DNA from: Bacteroidales bacterium
GTDB lineage: Bacteria > Bacteroidota > Bacteroidia > Bacteroidales > Marinilabiliaceae
DNA length: 62,378 bases
Direction: 5' to 3'
NCBI GenBank assembly: GCA_024401335.1
Contig: JAKSLH010000016.1
Span: 1 to 62,378 of the forward strand
Shown: positions 1 to 6,903 of the stretch, piece by piece
Position numbering within the stretch: position 1 is the stretch's first letter
Layout of the letters: each line of letters starts with the position of its first letter
Position numbers and translations under genes: made by a program
Notes under the pieces: generated by a model
Told to the model about the DNA's origin: nothing
Database searches by the model: none
The model's input: only the letters and a program-made list of their open reading frames with translations

Positions 1-2
1 CT

Positions 3-176
3 AAGGTGACCGTGGCCGATACTGTCGGTGCAGGCGACTCGTTCACTGGTTCGTTTATAGCCTCTCTGCTCAACGGCAAGACCATCGAAGAGGCTCACAA
101 GACTGCAGTTAAAGTGTCAGCATTCGTCTGCACGCAGAATGGCGCTATGCCAACTTACAATCCTAATACGATATAA
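3..176 (+). CDS. PfkB-family carbohydrate kinase, C-terminal fragment
   Basis: The reading frame enters from outside the window and ends at TAA 174-176, giving 57 residues. It begins with ADTVGAGDSFTGSF, which is the PfkB signature 2. The Asp of GAGD is the catalytic base in this family, and the neighbouring glycines form the anion hole for ATP-dependent sugar phosphorylation. The following helix and the tail, with VCTQNGAMP near the end, fit bacterial fructokinase or ribokinase-type enzymes, where this segment closes the nucleotide site. The sugar substrate cannot be decided from the fragment. Family assignment is secure; fructokinase is the commonest Bacteroidales member with this tail but is only a guess. 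Confidence 0.85.
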   Translation, partial: KVTVADTVGAGDSFTGSFIASLLNGKTIEEAHKTAVKVSAFVCTQNGAMPTYNPNTI

Positions 177-216
177 TTCACATATCGGGTAGAAATTTTG
201 TTATATTATTGAAAAA

Positions 217-246
217 GAGGCTGTGTCAGTATTTTGACACGGCCTC
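217..246 (+). terminator. Rho-independent terminator after the sugar kinase
   Basis: A 12-bp stem (GAGGCTGTGTCA pairing with TGACACGGCCTC, one G-U) closes a short loop 40 bases after the kinase stop and is followed by a T-rich run. It separates the kinase transcript from the accessory genes. Confidence 0.8.
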
Positions 247-407
247 ATTTGTATACATTTCTAATTTTTTCTATTTTATCTTCACTACTGGACGGATCGA
301 TAATCCTCTGTAAACATCCTGACTTGATTTGGCACCAGGCTTATTGGTATTAAAATGGGGGTGGAGATTGTAGATGAATTTTGGCTTGTCGAGAGACTGA
401 AATTAGA

Positions 408-437
408 TTTGTGTGTGTTTTTTTTTTACGAACTTTG
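408..437 (+). promoter_or_regulatory. Bacteroidota promoter with poly-T spacer
   Basis: TTTG (408-411) lies 18 bases before GAACTTTG (430-437), a 7-of-8 match to the TAnnTTTG -7 element. The spacer holds a GT run and ten consecutive T (418-427). A very similar block lies at 2723-2747. It would start a transcript about 45 bases before the ATG at 489. Confidence 0.55.
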
Positions 438-488
438 CGTGGAATATTGAAAGTTAATTGAGGATTCTTGACTATCAGAATATTTATC

Positions 489-1301
489 ATGGAGAAATAC
501 AACAGATATAAAAAGTTAGTGCGTTTGGTGTTTGCATGCATAATAGCAGGCGGGGTTGTATTAGGCTACTATAAGTATCTTAAGCACGAACAAAAGCGTA
601 TTGCGCATGAAATGACCAAAGAGTACAATCTGCCCGACAATGAGTATACATTAAAGTACGCTGAATATACAAGGGCGCTGTCCCAAATCTATGACATCTA
701 CGAAACTGACGAGCTATTAAATGAAGACTTAAAGTATAGAATCACAAGAGTCTTGGATAAGACTAGTATCGACAAGGCAAACAAACTTTTCATCAGTTGC
801 CCTGCGAGTTGTGAAGAAGGATTGGCAAGATTCATAATTGACAATTCCAACGGATGCATAGAAGAAGAGAAGCGATACTGGATTGAAGATTATCATTGGG
901 AAAATATTAAGGCGCAGCCATGCCCGATGGGAGCTTGGCAAATGTATCTGCTAATGAATAGTTATTTAAGTGGGCCTCTATTCGGACACTCATTATATGG
1001 TTACATCACTTATTATCATAGCGACCGAAAACACTTTGTGAATACAGTGAGTGAACATGGATTTGGTGGAAAGTTAGATGAGTCTTTGAGGTTAGCTTTG
1101 GACACAGTCGAACTTCACCAGCCGATGGTTGTCTATAACGATTCGACAAAGGTAGCGGACGTTTCCGTCATGTATTGGAGTGATTGGGGTGGGTTGGTAG
1201 AAGAATCCGTTAGAGTAGAATTTTTGCCAGACAGCACTGCTATATGTAAAGCAAGCAAACCAAAGATTTTGATAGAATACGATTGCGGTGTGAATTTTTG
1301 A
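489..1301 (+). CDS. Membrane-anchored protein of unknown function
   Basis: This 270-residue protein has a short basic N-terminus followed by one hydrophobic segment (about residues 10-28), so it is probably anchored in the inner membrane with the rest in the periplasm. The ATG at 489 is preferred over one 21 bases upstream because it leads directly into the K/R-rich start before the membrane helix. The body is rich in charged and aromatic residues with three scattered Cys, and I recognise no family. It stands alone between its own promoter and a terminator at 1326. The promoter and terminator sequences recur around the gene at 2771, but the two proteins share no obvious similarity. Function unknown. 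Confidence 0.65.
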   Translation: MEKYNRYKKLVRLVFACIIAGGVVLGYYKYLKHEQKRIAHEMTKEYNLPDNEYTLKYAEYTRALSQIYDIYETDELLNEDLKYRITRVLDKTSIDKANKLFISCPASCEEGLARFIIDNSNGCIEEEKRYWIEDYHWENIKAQPCPMGAWQMYLLMNSYLSGPLFGHSLYGYITYYHSDRKHFVNTVSEHGFGGKLDESLRLALDTVELHQPMVVYNDSTKVADVSVMYWSDWGGLVEESVRVEFLPDSTAICKASKPKILIEYDCGVNF

Positions 1302-1325
1302 CACCAATGGTCATCTCAACTAGTT

Positions 1326-1360
1326 AGAGCCACTCTCGTTTTGGAGGGTGGCATATTTTT
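1326..1360 (+). terminator. Terminator, repeat copy 1
   Basis: Hairpin with an AGAGCCAC-type left arm and a GTGGC right arm followed by T5. A 30-base stretch starting at 1324 is identical to the terminator after the gene ending at 3637, and a divergent third copy follows the ATPase. Confidence 0.7.
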
Positions 1361-1376
1361 GGGGTCTTGGGGCCGA

Positions 1377-1473
1377 TTTCGATATATCGAAAAAACTTGT
1401 ATTTTCGTAGTTGTCTTTTCGGTATATCGAAAAGAGATTGTATATTTGTCTCAAATTTTCGATATATCGAAAA
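1377..1473 (+). promoter_or_regulatory. Three 40-bp-spaced palindromic operators
   Basis: Three copies of the palindrome TTTCGATATATCGAAA occur at 1377-1392 (perfect), 1417-1432 (one substitution) and 1456-1473 (perfect, 18 bp). Their centres are 1384.5, 1424.5 and 1464.5, exactly 40 bp apart. The last copy ends three bases before the ATPase ATG. A perfect -7 element TATATTTG lies at 1441-1448 between copies 2 and 3, so copy 2 falls around the -33 region and copy 3 covers the predicted transcription start. This is the layout of a repressor-controlled promoter; the binding protein is unknown. Confidence 0.7.
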
Positions 1474-1476
1474 ATC

Positions 1477-2685
1477 ATGGAAGTAATAAAGAGACAAACA
1501 TACCTTGATAAGGTTATACCTTTTATAGATTCTAATCTGATAAAGGTTTTTACTGGTAGCCGACGTGCTGGCAAGTCGGTTATGATGCAACTTGTGCAGA
1601 ATGAACTGTTGCAGCGTGGTGTCGGACAGTCGCAAATATTATCTCTTAATTTTGAGTCACGAATAGATGGTCATGCTGTCAATGCCGAATATGTTTGGCA
1701 GCGAATCAGGGAGACAGCTGACCAAACCAATAAACGTCTATATCTGTTTTTTGATGAGGTACAGGAACTTGCGGAATGGGAAAAGATTATCAATTCTATT
1801 CAAATTGATTTTGATGCAGATATCTATTTGACGGGGTCAAATGCAAAGCTTTTGTCGAGTGAATTATCGACTTATCTGTCAGGTCGCTATGTCGAGATTA
1901 AGGTTTATCCATTTTCTTTCAAAGAAGTGGTGCAGATGTCGGAAGAAAACAATAGGCCGGTTGACAAACATCAGCTGTTTCGTGAGTATGTCGTCAAAGG
2001 AGGTTATCCTGTGCTCTACAATTATCAAATGTCGCATGACGATGAGATGATTTACCTTAACGATTTGTTCAACTCTATTATCCTCAAAGATGTCGCTCAG
2101 CGCAATAACATACGTGATGTAGCATTGTTCAAGCAGTTGGTTATCTTTATGATGGCGAATGTTGGCAACTTGTTTTCTGCTACGTCTGTAGTTAAATACT
2201 TGAAGAGTGAAAGTCGCAGGTTGTCAACTGAAACAATCTATAACTATATTGACTTTTGCAAGTCTGTTTATCTTGTCAACATGATTCAGAGGCAGAATAT
2301 CATCGGCAAAGAATTACTTTCTTCACAAAACAAGATCTATTTGACTGACCACGGATTGCGCCAGGCAATATACGGAAACAATCAGCGAGACATCAATCAA
2401 ATACTTGAAAATATCGTATGTGTTGAGCTTCAACGTCGTGGATATAATGTATCAATCGGTTGTATTGGCACGAAGGAAGTGGATTTCTGCGCTAGTCGTA
2501 ATAACGAGACTATTTACGTGCAAGTCTCGTATCTCTTGGCAAGTGATGAAACCATTGAGCGAGAATTCGGTTCGTTGAAGGCTATTGGCGATAATTATCC
2601 TAAATATGTACTTTCTCTCGATGAATTTGATTTTAGTCGAGATGGCATAATTCATAAGAATATTATTGATTGGTTGCTGGAATGA
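1477..2685 (+). CDS. AAA+ ATPase with DUF4143 domain
   Basis: 402 residues. The N-terminal AAA_14 domain has Walker A GSRRAGKS (27-34), Walker B LFFDE (90-94) and a sensor-like TGSN motif. The C-terminal DUF4143 half ends with an EVDF...VQVSY pattern that resembles the restriction-endonuclease-like fold of this family. These proteins are common, often multicopy and mobile-looking in Bacteroidota; their substrate is not established, though nucleic-acid binding is usually suggested. A longer frame opens at 1411, but ATG 1477 is chosen because the protein starts conventionally there (MEVIKRQTYL) and the upstream part is encoded by the palindromic operators. It is monocistronic, with a hairpin just after the stop. 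Confidence 0.9.
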   Translation: MEVIKRQTYLDKVIPFIDSNLIKVFTGSRRAGKSVMMQLVQNELLQRGVGQSQILSLNFESRIDGHAVNAEYVWQRIRETADQTNKRLYLFFDEVQELAEWEKIINSIQIDFDADIYLTGSNAKLLSSELSTYLSGRYVEIKVYPFSFKEVVQMSEENNRPVDKHQLFREYVVKGGYPVLYNYQMSHDDEMIYLNDLFNSIILKDVAQRNNIRDVALFKQLVIFMMANVGNLFSATSVVKYLKSESRRLSTETIYNYIDFCKSVYLVNMIQRQNIIGKELLSSQNKIYLTDHGLRQAIYGNNQRDINQILENIVCVELQRRGYNVSIGCIGTKEVDFCASRNNETIYVQVSYLLASDETIEREFGSLKAIGDNYPKYVLSLDEFDFSRDGIIHKNIIDWLLE

Positions 2686-2691
2686 ATAGTT

Positions 2692-2716
2692 AGAGCCACC
2701 TTTTTTGTGGGGCTCA
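2692..2716 (+). terminator. Imperfect terminator-like hairpin
   Basis: AGAGCCAC / GTGGGGCTC hairpin around a T6 loop, starting six bases after the ATPase stop. It resembles the terminators at 1326 and 3661 but carries a bulge and a weak T tail. Confidence 0.45.
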
Positions 2717-2722
2717 CTTTGA

Positions 2723-2747
2723 TTTGTGTTTTTTTTTACAAACTTTG
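2723..2747 (+). promoter_or_regulatory. Promoter, repeat of the one at 408
   Basis: TTTG (2723-2726), nine T (2729-2737) and AAACTTTG (2740-2747, 7 of 8 to TAnnTTTG), followed by a GGAATATT downstream stretch also present after the promoter at 408. The spacer is 13 bases against 18 in the first copy; the difference lies in the GT/T tract. Confidence 0.5.
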
Positions 2748-2770
2748 CTTGGAATATTAAATGTATAAAT

Positions 2771-3637
2771 ATGAATAGACTGTTTACACTTTTTGCTGCC
2801 ATTTGGGTGGGTGTTGTGGCTTCGGCACAGCTTCATACATTTGAAGCGTTTAATGCGAATAACAATTTTGCTCTAACTAAATGTAATATGTATGAAGGTG
2901 ATACATATTGGGACGTCGCGTTATCTTATGATTTAAATGGGAGAATTTCGGTAATGACAAGCAGTTACGAATGCGAGGAGCATGGCAGAGATGTGTATAA
3001 TAGAACTTACCAATACGACGAGAAAGGGAATTTGACAAGTGAAGTGGAGCTTATGGAAAAAAATGAGGAATGGGAAATGAAATCTCTATACGAAAATAAT
3101 TATGAAATGGGGATTTTGACAGGTTATGTAATAACAAGTTATGACCATGGTGATTATGTGACAACTGAGACCCACACGTTGACATATGACGGAAACGGTA
3201 ACATTATAAAGGATGAAATAAATTGTGTTGGCGAGTGGGTTCATTCAAATACAGAATTATTTGAGTATAACAGCAAGAATCAGATGGTTCTTTCAACATC
3301 ATATTCTGATACGGAACGCTACACCTATGATGAAAACGACAGATTGGTACAAGTAGAACATGGTTGTGTAGAGAACGACTGTGATGTTACCATCGAAAAA
3401 ATAACCTACAATGCTGACGGCACAGAGGCTGTTGGCAAGCATTATGAGGCAGATGGTGTGACACTTAAGACAGACACACCAGACAGCAAGTATTTCTTCA
3501 CGAAGAAAACGGCAACTCCTTCAAGACGTACGGAGCTTGACCATGTTGGCGTATACAACTTCAAGACTGTGGAGAATGGTCAGGTTGTCATTGTCAAGGA
3601 CGGAGAAAAATTTGATTTGGCAGGTAGAAAGCTGTAA
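2771..3637 (+). CDS. Secreted protein with YD-like repeats
   Basis: 288 residues. ATG 2771 gives a clean Sec signal peptide (MNRLFTLFAAIWVGVVASA) and is preferred to a start 45 bases upstream that would precede it with polar residues. The mature part carries at least five repeats of the type Y(D/N)xxGxL (YDLNGRIS, YDEKGNLT, YDGNGNII, YDENDRLV, YNADGTEA), the short beta-hairpin unit also found in YD/RHS proteins. The tail, with GQVVIVKDGEKFDLAGRKL at the very end, resembles short C-terminal tails common on secreted Prevotella-type proteins. It lacks the RHS core and a toxin domain. Likely periplasmic or surface; role unknown. Confidence 0.75.
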   Translation: MNRLFTLFAAIWVGVVASAQLHTFEAFNANNNFALTKCNMYEGDTYWDVALSYDLNGRISVMTSSYECEEHGRDVYNRTYQYDEKGNLTSEVELMEKNEEWEMKSLYENNYEMGILTGYVITSYDHGDYVTTETHTLTYDGNGNIIKDEINCVGEWVHSNTELFEYNSKNQMVLSTSYSDTERYTYDENDRLVQVEHGCVENDCDVTIEKITYNADGTEAVGKHYEADGVTLKTDTPDSKYFFTKKTATPSRRTELDHVGVYNFKTVENGQVVIVKDGEKFDLAGRKL

Positions 3638-3660
3638 GAATATGTATATGTGATATGGTT

Positions 3661-3694
3661 AGAGCCACTCTCGTTTTGGAGGGTGGCTCTTTTT
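3661..3694 (+). terminator. Terminator, repeat copy 2
   Basis: Stem AGAGCCACTCTC / GAGGGTGGCTCT (one wobble) around GTTTTG, followed by T4. Identical for 30 bases to the copy after the gene ending at 1301. Confidence 0.85.
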
Positions 3695-3813
3695 GTTTGT
3701 GTGTGGGTTAGAGGGCTATACATGAAATTTGAGTTCAGGAAATAGATGATGTGCCCCAAATTATAAGTAACTTAGTGGGAGTGTAAATATGGCATTGAAT
3801 TAATCGAGAAATC

Positions 3814-4275
3814 ATGGCAAAGATAATTGTACAAGATACAGAGATAACAGTTCTTAATGAGGGCGCTGGAGATTACATTTCGCTAACGGATATGGCGGGA
3901 GCACGCCAAGATGATTCTAGAGCAGCAGATGTAATTAAGAACTGGATAAGGAATCGTGGAACCTTGGAGTTCCTTGGAACATGGGAGATTATTCATAACC
4001 CCAATTTTAATGTGGTCGAATTTGACCACTTTAAAATGCAAGCAGGTCTTCCGAGTTTTGTGTTAAGTGCTTCAGAATGGATTGAAAAGACGAATGCTAT
4101 AGGTATTGTTTCAAAACGAGGACGCTACGGAGGAACATACGCCCATCGCGACATTGCATTTGAATTTGGCTCTGCTATCAGCATGCCATTCAAACTCTAT
4201 CTTATTGAAGAGTTCCAGCGACTAAAATCAGAGGAACAAAAACAACTAGCATGGGATGCTAATTTGCATAGCTAG
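3814..4275 (+). pseudogene. KilA-N domain protein, C-terminally truncated
   Basis: The 153-residue product is the N-terminal DNA-binding part of a KilA-N family protein: ISLTDMA near residue 24, VIKNWIRNRGTLEFLGTWE (about 47-65), then the KRGRYGGTYAHRDIAFEFG core and FKLYLIEEFQRLK helix. Chromosomal Bacteroidales homologues usually continue for roughly another 100 residues after this helix. Here the frame ends with LAWDANLHS, so the C-terminal region is missing. The remaining domain is intact and could still bind DNA. KilA-N proteins are typical of phage and accessory DNA. The downstream phosphatase promoter starts 35 bases after the stop. Confidence 0.7.
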
Positions 4276-4310
4276 AATTATAAGCGAGAATGGTTATGAT
4301 CATATTTTGC

Positions 4311-4318
4311 TATATTTG
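4311..4318 (+). promoter_or_regulatory. -7 element for the HAD gene
   Basis: Perfect TATATTTG 22 bases before ATG 4340, giving a short leader of about 15 bases. No convincing -33 TTTG at the right distance. Confidence 0.6.
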
Positions 4319-4339
4319 TATCAAATAAAAGACACTAAA

Positions 4340-5392
4340 ATGAAAAGAATCTATGTAATTGTGATGTTGGCCATGTCGATGTTGGCACAGGCCGAGTCGC
4401 GTGAACAACTTTGTAAGATTGCTGCTGGTCGTTATGGACAATTCAACTATTGGAAAGAAGGCTCAACAGTATTAGAGTCGCTGAAGAACTACATAAGTGA
4501 AGTTACTGACGAGAAGAGCGGCAAATTCATACCCAAGAAAGACCGTATTGCTGTGTTTGACATGGATGGAACCCTTATCAGCGAAACGACACCATACTAC
4601 TCAGGATGGCTGTTATGGATGGACTTCGTAAAGCAATATCCAGACAAGGTAAGCAAAGAGAACCGCCAATTTGCAGAAGACATTCACGATGATCTCTACG
4701 CACATAAGCACATCAGAGATCCAAGAGTCAACAACCAGGGGCGATACCAGTATGAATGCTTTACTGGCATGACAGCAAATGAATTCCACGCCTACGCACG
4801 TAACTGGATGGACACCACGCCAGCAGGAGGCATGAACAACATGAAGATAGGCGAAAGCTTCTACCTGCCAATGCTTGAAGTAATAAGCTATTTAACATCA
4901 AACGGCTTCACCATATATATTGTATCGGGAGCAGATCGAGGACTTGTACGAGCAACAATCGACGGAGTGATAGACATTCCTATGAGTCACTGTATAGGTT
5001 CGGACATAGAGATGAGAGCCGCATTACAGGGAGAGTCCAGAGACTACATCCATACGATCAAGGCAGGCGAGAGAGTGGAACGAACAGGCAACGGCCTAAC
5101 GGTCAACGTAGCATTTACCAAAATAAAGAACATCATTGAAGAGATAGGCCAGAAGCCAGTGCTTGCCTTTGGCAACTCTACAGGCGACTATGCGATGTTT
5201 CAATATGTAACAGACGACAACAGATATCAATCAGCAGCATACTGCATCATGTGTGACGACACCGAACGAGACTACGGCAATGCAGAGATAGCAGAAAACA
5301 TGAAAGGATACTGCGAGGACAACGGATGGCATACTATATCGACGAGAGAAGACTGGAAGACCATTTATGGTTATGAGGTGACAAAGAAATAA
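4340..5392 (+). CDS. Secreted HAD-superfamily phosphatase
   Basis: 350 residues with a Sec signal peptide (about 1-18, ending AQA). HAD motif I is FDMDGTL (D74 nucleophile, D76 acid/base), motif II is in YIVSGADRG, and motif IV is in AFGNSTGDYAMF. The large cap between motifs I and II and the export signal match the phosphoserine-phosphatase-like HAD proteins found in Bacteroides envelopes. It probably removes phosphate from a small molecule in the periplasm; the substrate cannot be told. The start at 4340 replaces a longer frame that overlaps the KilA-N remnant and would bury the signal peptide. Single gene with its own promoter. Confidence 0.8.
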   Translation: MKRIYVIVMLAMSMLAQAESREQLCKIAAGRYGQFNYWKEGSTVLESLKNYISEVTDEKSGKFIPKKDRIAVFDMDGTLISETTPYYSGWLLWMDFVKQYPDKVSKENRQFAEDIHDDLYAHKHIRDPRVNNQGRYQYECFTGMTANEFHAYARNWMDTTPAGGMNNMKIGESFYLPMLEVISYLTSNGFTIYIVSGADRGLVRATIDGVIDIPMSHCIGSDIEMRAALQGESRDYIHTIKAGERVERTGNGLTVNVAFTKIKNIIEEIGQKPVLAFGNSTGDYAMFQYVTDDNRYQSAAYCIMCDDTERDYGNAEIAENMKGYCEDNGWHTISTREDWKTIYGYEVTKK

Positions 5393-5530
5393 GCAATAGC
5401 CATAATCAGACGAAACAGTCATATCCAAACATAAGCAGTACACATATACTGCATTATTATCATTAGTAATCCTTATAACAGAGTATCAGTATTGAGTTAA
5501 CCAGTACAAAGGCAATATGAAGTAGTTGGG

Positions 5531-5538
5531 TATTTTTG
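5531..5538 (+). promoter_or_regulatory. -7 element for the QueD-like gene
   Basis: Perfect TATTTTTG 45 bases before ATG 5583 in the 190-base gap after the HAD gene. No clear -33 element. Confidence 0.5.
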
Positions 5539-5582
5539 CTTCACAGGTAAATCAAATGTTTCATTAACAAAACCAATTTATC

Positions 5583-6149
5583 ATGAGAAGCATCACAACA
5601 CTTGAGCTACAATATGCTCACCGGTTTTATGGGTTTCTTGGTGAAGCCATGTATCTGCATGGTCACACAGGCATCCTCACTATCGAGGTAGAAGACGATG
5701 TCACGCCCAAAGTCAATATGGTATATCCATGCAATGAGATCAAGAAGGTGGCATGGGACATACTGCGCAATTTCGACCATGCCCTTGTCCTGCGCGAAGA
5801 TGATCCTCTGTTGCCCGCCATTCTCAACGTGTACGATCAACAGGGTATTCGTAACGGACATGCTCTAAACAGCATGAAAGGCGAGGCCTTTCGCACACCA
5901 CTTGCCACTGCATATCCCGATTGTCGCCTAGTAGTAACCAAAGAGTCGATGACAGTTGAAGGGATGATAAAGATTGTCTATGATCTTCTGAAAGACAAGC
6001 TACCGATTGCCAAACTGACTTTCTCTAGTGGCGTCAACAAGGCATCGCAATGCTATGAGGTGAAAAAACACCTGGACAAATGTCCTATTTGCGGTGTCGC
6101 ACTCGACAAGAATGGCAAGTGTCCGAAATGCGGATGGAGGAAGAAATAA
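5583..6149 (+). CDS. 6-pyruvoyl-tetrahydropterin synthase/QueD-like protein with zinc ribbon
   Basis: 188 residues. The zinc-binding histidines of the PTPS/QueD fold are present (H13 in AHRFYG, H26 and H28 in LHGHT), as are the D65-H66 pair (NFDHAL) and a glutamate (E121, TKES) at the pterin site. The Cys that QueD and PTPS normally carry a few residues before LHGH is absent (EAMYLHGH). A C-terminal extension adds a four-cysteine zinc ribbon (C167, C170, C180, C183). QueD makes 6-carboxytetrahydropterin for queuosine and other deazapurines; the missing Cys suggests a different reaction or substrate. No other queuosine gene is nearby. Family sure, reaction unsure. Confidence 0.8.
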   Translation: MRSITTLELQYAHRFYGFLGEAMYLHGHTGILTIEVEDDVTPKVNMVYPCNEIKKVAWDILRNFDHALVLREDDPLLPAILNVYDQQGIRNGHALNSMKGEAFRTPLATAYPDCRLVVTKESMTVEGMIKIVYDLLKDKLPIAKLTFSSGVNKASQCYEVKKHLDKCPICGVALDKNGKCPKCGWRKK

Positions 6150-6189
6150 TCGACATAGATTAAGTAATTAGAAGTTTTATTATGGGTTG

Positions 6190-6222
6190 GCCACTTCTCT
6201 TAGTTGGGGAGTGGCTTTTTTT
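6190..6222 (+). terminator. Rho-independent terminator after the QueD-like gene
   Basis: Ten-base stem GCCACTTCTC / GGGGAGTGGC (two wobbles) followed by T7. Confidence 0.85.
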
Positions 6223-6325
6223 CATAATAAACATAACCTTTTTATTTACAACGCGTAATAATATATTGAACACAATTTCATAGACATTTCCATATATAGA
6301 ATATAGGTTAGTAATTAAGCGTTGG

Positions 6326-6357
6326 TAAAAGCCGAACCGTGAAGGAGTCGGCTTTTA
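6326..6357 (+). other. Perfect 10-bp inverted repeat between genes
   Basis: TAAAAGCCGA and TCGGCTTTTA flank a 12-base loop, after the terminator at 6190 and before the promoter at 6379. It could act as a terminator on either strand, since each arm carries a short A or T run, or be a small repeat element. The rest of the 6150-6471 gap holds only this, that terminator and the promoter. Confidence 0.5.
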
Positions 6358-6378
6358 TGTTTATATACAGGGCTTATA

Positions 6379-6409
6379 TTTGATTTTCTCCATATACTTA
6401 GTATATTTA
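6379..6409 (+). promoter_or_regulatory. Promoter of the small lipoprotein gene
   Basis: TTTG (6379-6382), a 19-base spacer and TATATTTA (6402-6409, 7 of 8 to the -7 consensus), 62 bases before ATG 6472. Confidence 0.6.
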
Positions 6410-6471
6410 TATCCACAAGCACTTTGAGGCTTAAAAACGGCATAAATAACCAACATAAAATATAACAGACT

Positions 6472-6828
6472 ATGAACATTCTCAAGTATGCCACAATAGG
6501 CGCAATAGCATTGCTGCTCACATCATGCAGTACGAAGGAAGAAAAATACATAAACAACCTGCGCAGCCTTACAGAAGAGATAGAGAACTGCGGTGATAAC
6601 AGCTTTGAGTATTTCACCCATAAGCTAGAGAGTATAGACAAGAACATTGACACTGACAGCTATGACTTCACTGACGAACAGCTGCTAGAGATAGAGAAGC
6701 TTCAAGCTCGCTTTGTTGCGCAATACACAAAGATGGCGGCTAAACAGGCTGGCAAGACAATACGAGATGCACTAAACAATGGCGAGGATCTGATAAACGG
6801 CTTCCTTGAAGGACTGAAAGGGGAATAA
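6472..6828 (+). CDS. Small lipoprotein of unknown function
   Basis: 118 residues beginning with a lipoprotein signal peptide; the lipobox is LLTSC with the lipidated Cys at residue 19. The mature 100 residues are mostly acidic and helical (repeated EEI, LESIDKNIDT, EKLQARFVAQYTKMAAKQ), suggesting a small helical bundle in the periplasm. No enzyme motif. It has its own promoter and terminator. Small DUF-type lipoproteins of this shape are common in Prevotella and Bacteroides, but I cannot name the family. Confidence 0.75.
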   Translation: MNILKYATIGAIALLLTSCSTKEEKYINNLRSLTEEIENCGDNSFEYFTHKLESIDKNIDTDSYDFTDEQLLEIEKLQARFVAQYTKMAAKQAGKTIRDALNNGEDLINGFLEGLKGE

Positions 6829-6849
6829 ATAACCGACATACTAAACAAC

Positions 6850-6884
6850 AAAAGACGCTGACCATGGGCCAGCGTCTTTTTGTT
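6850..6884 (+). terminator. Bidirectional terminator between converging genes
   Basis: AAGACGCTG / CAGCGTCTT stem with A-run on the left and T-run on the right, between the lipoprotein stop (6828) and the minus-strand barrel protein stop (6904). Confidence 0.8.
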
Positions 6885-6903
6885 TTATTACGCATATTTC
6901 AGA

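Noticed and set aside
1377-1473. Short repeats as a CRISPR array
   Set aside because: Only three copies, each a perfect or near-perfect palindrome, with 22-24-base gaps directly before a start codon; no cas genes.
2771-3637. RHS/YD toxin
   Set aside because: Short YD-like units are present, but there is no RHS core, no variable toxin tail and no immunity gene.
3814-4275. Prophage
   Set aside because: A lone KilA-N gene with no structural, integrase or attachment features nearby.
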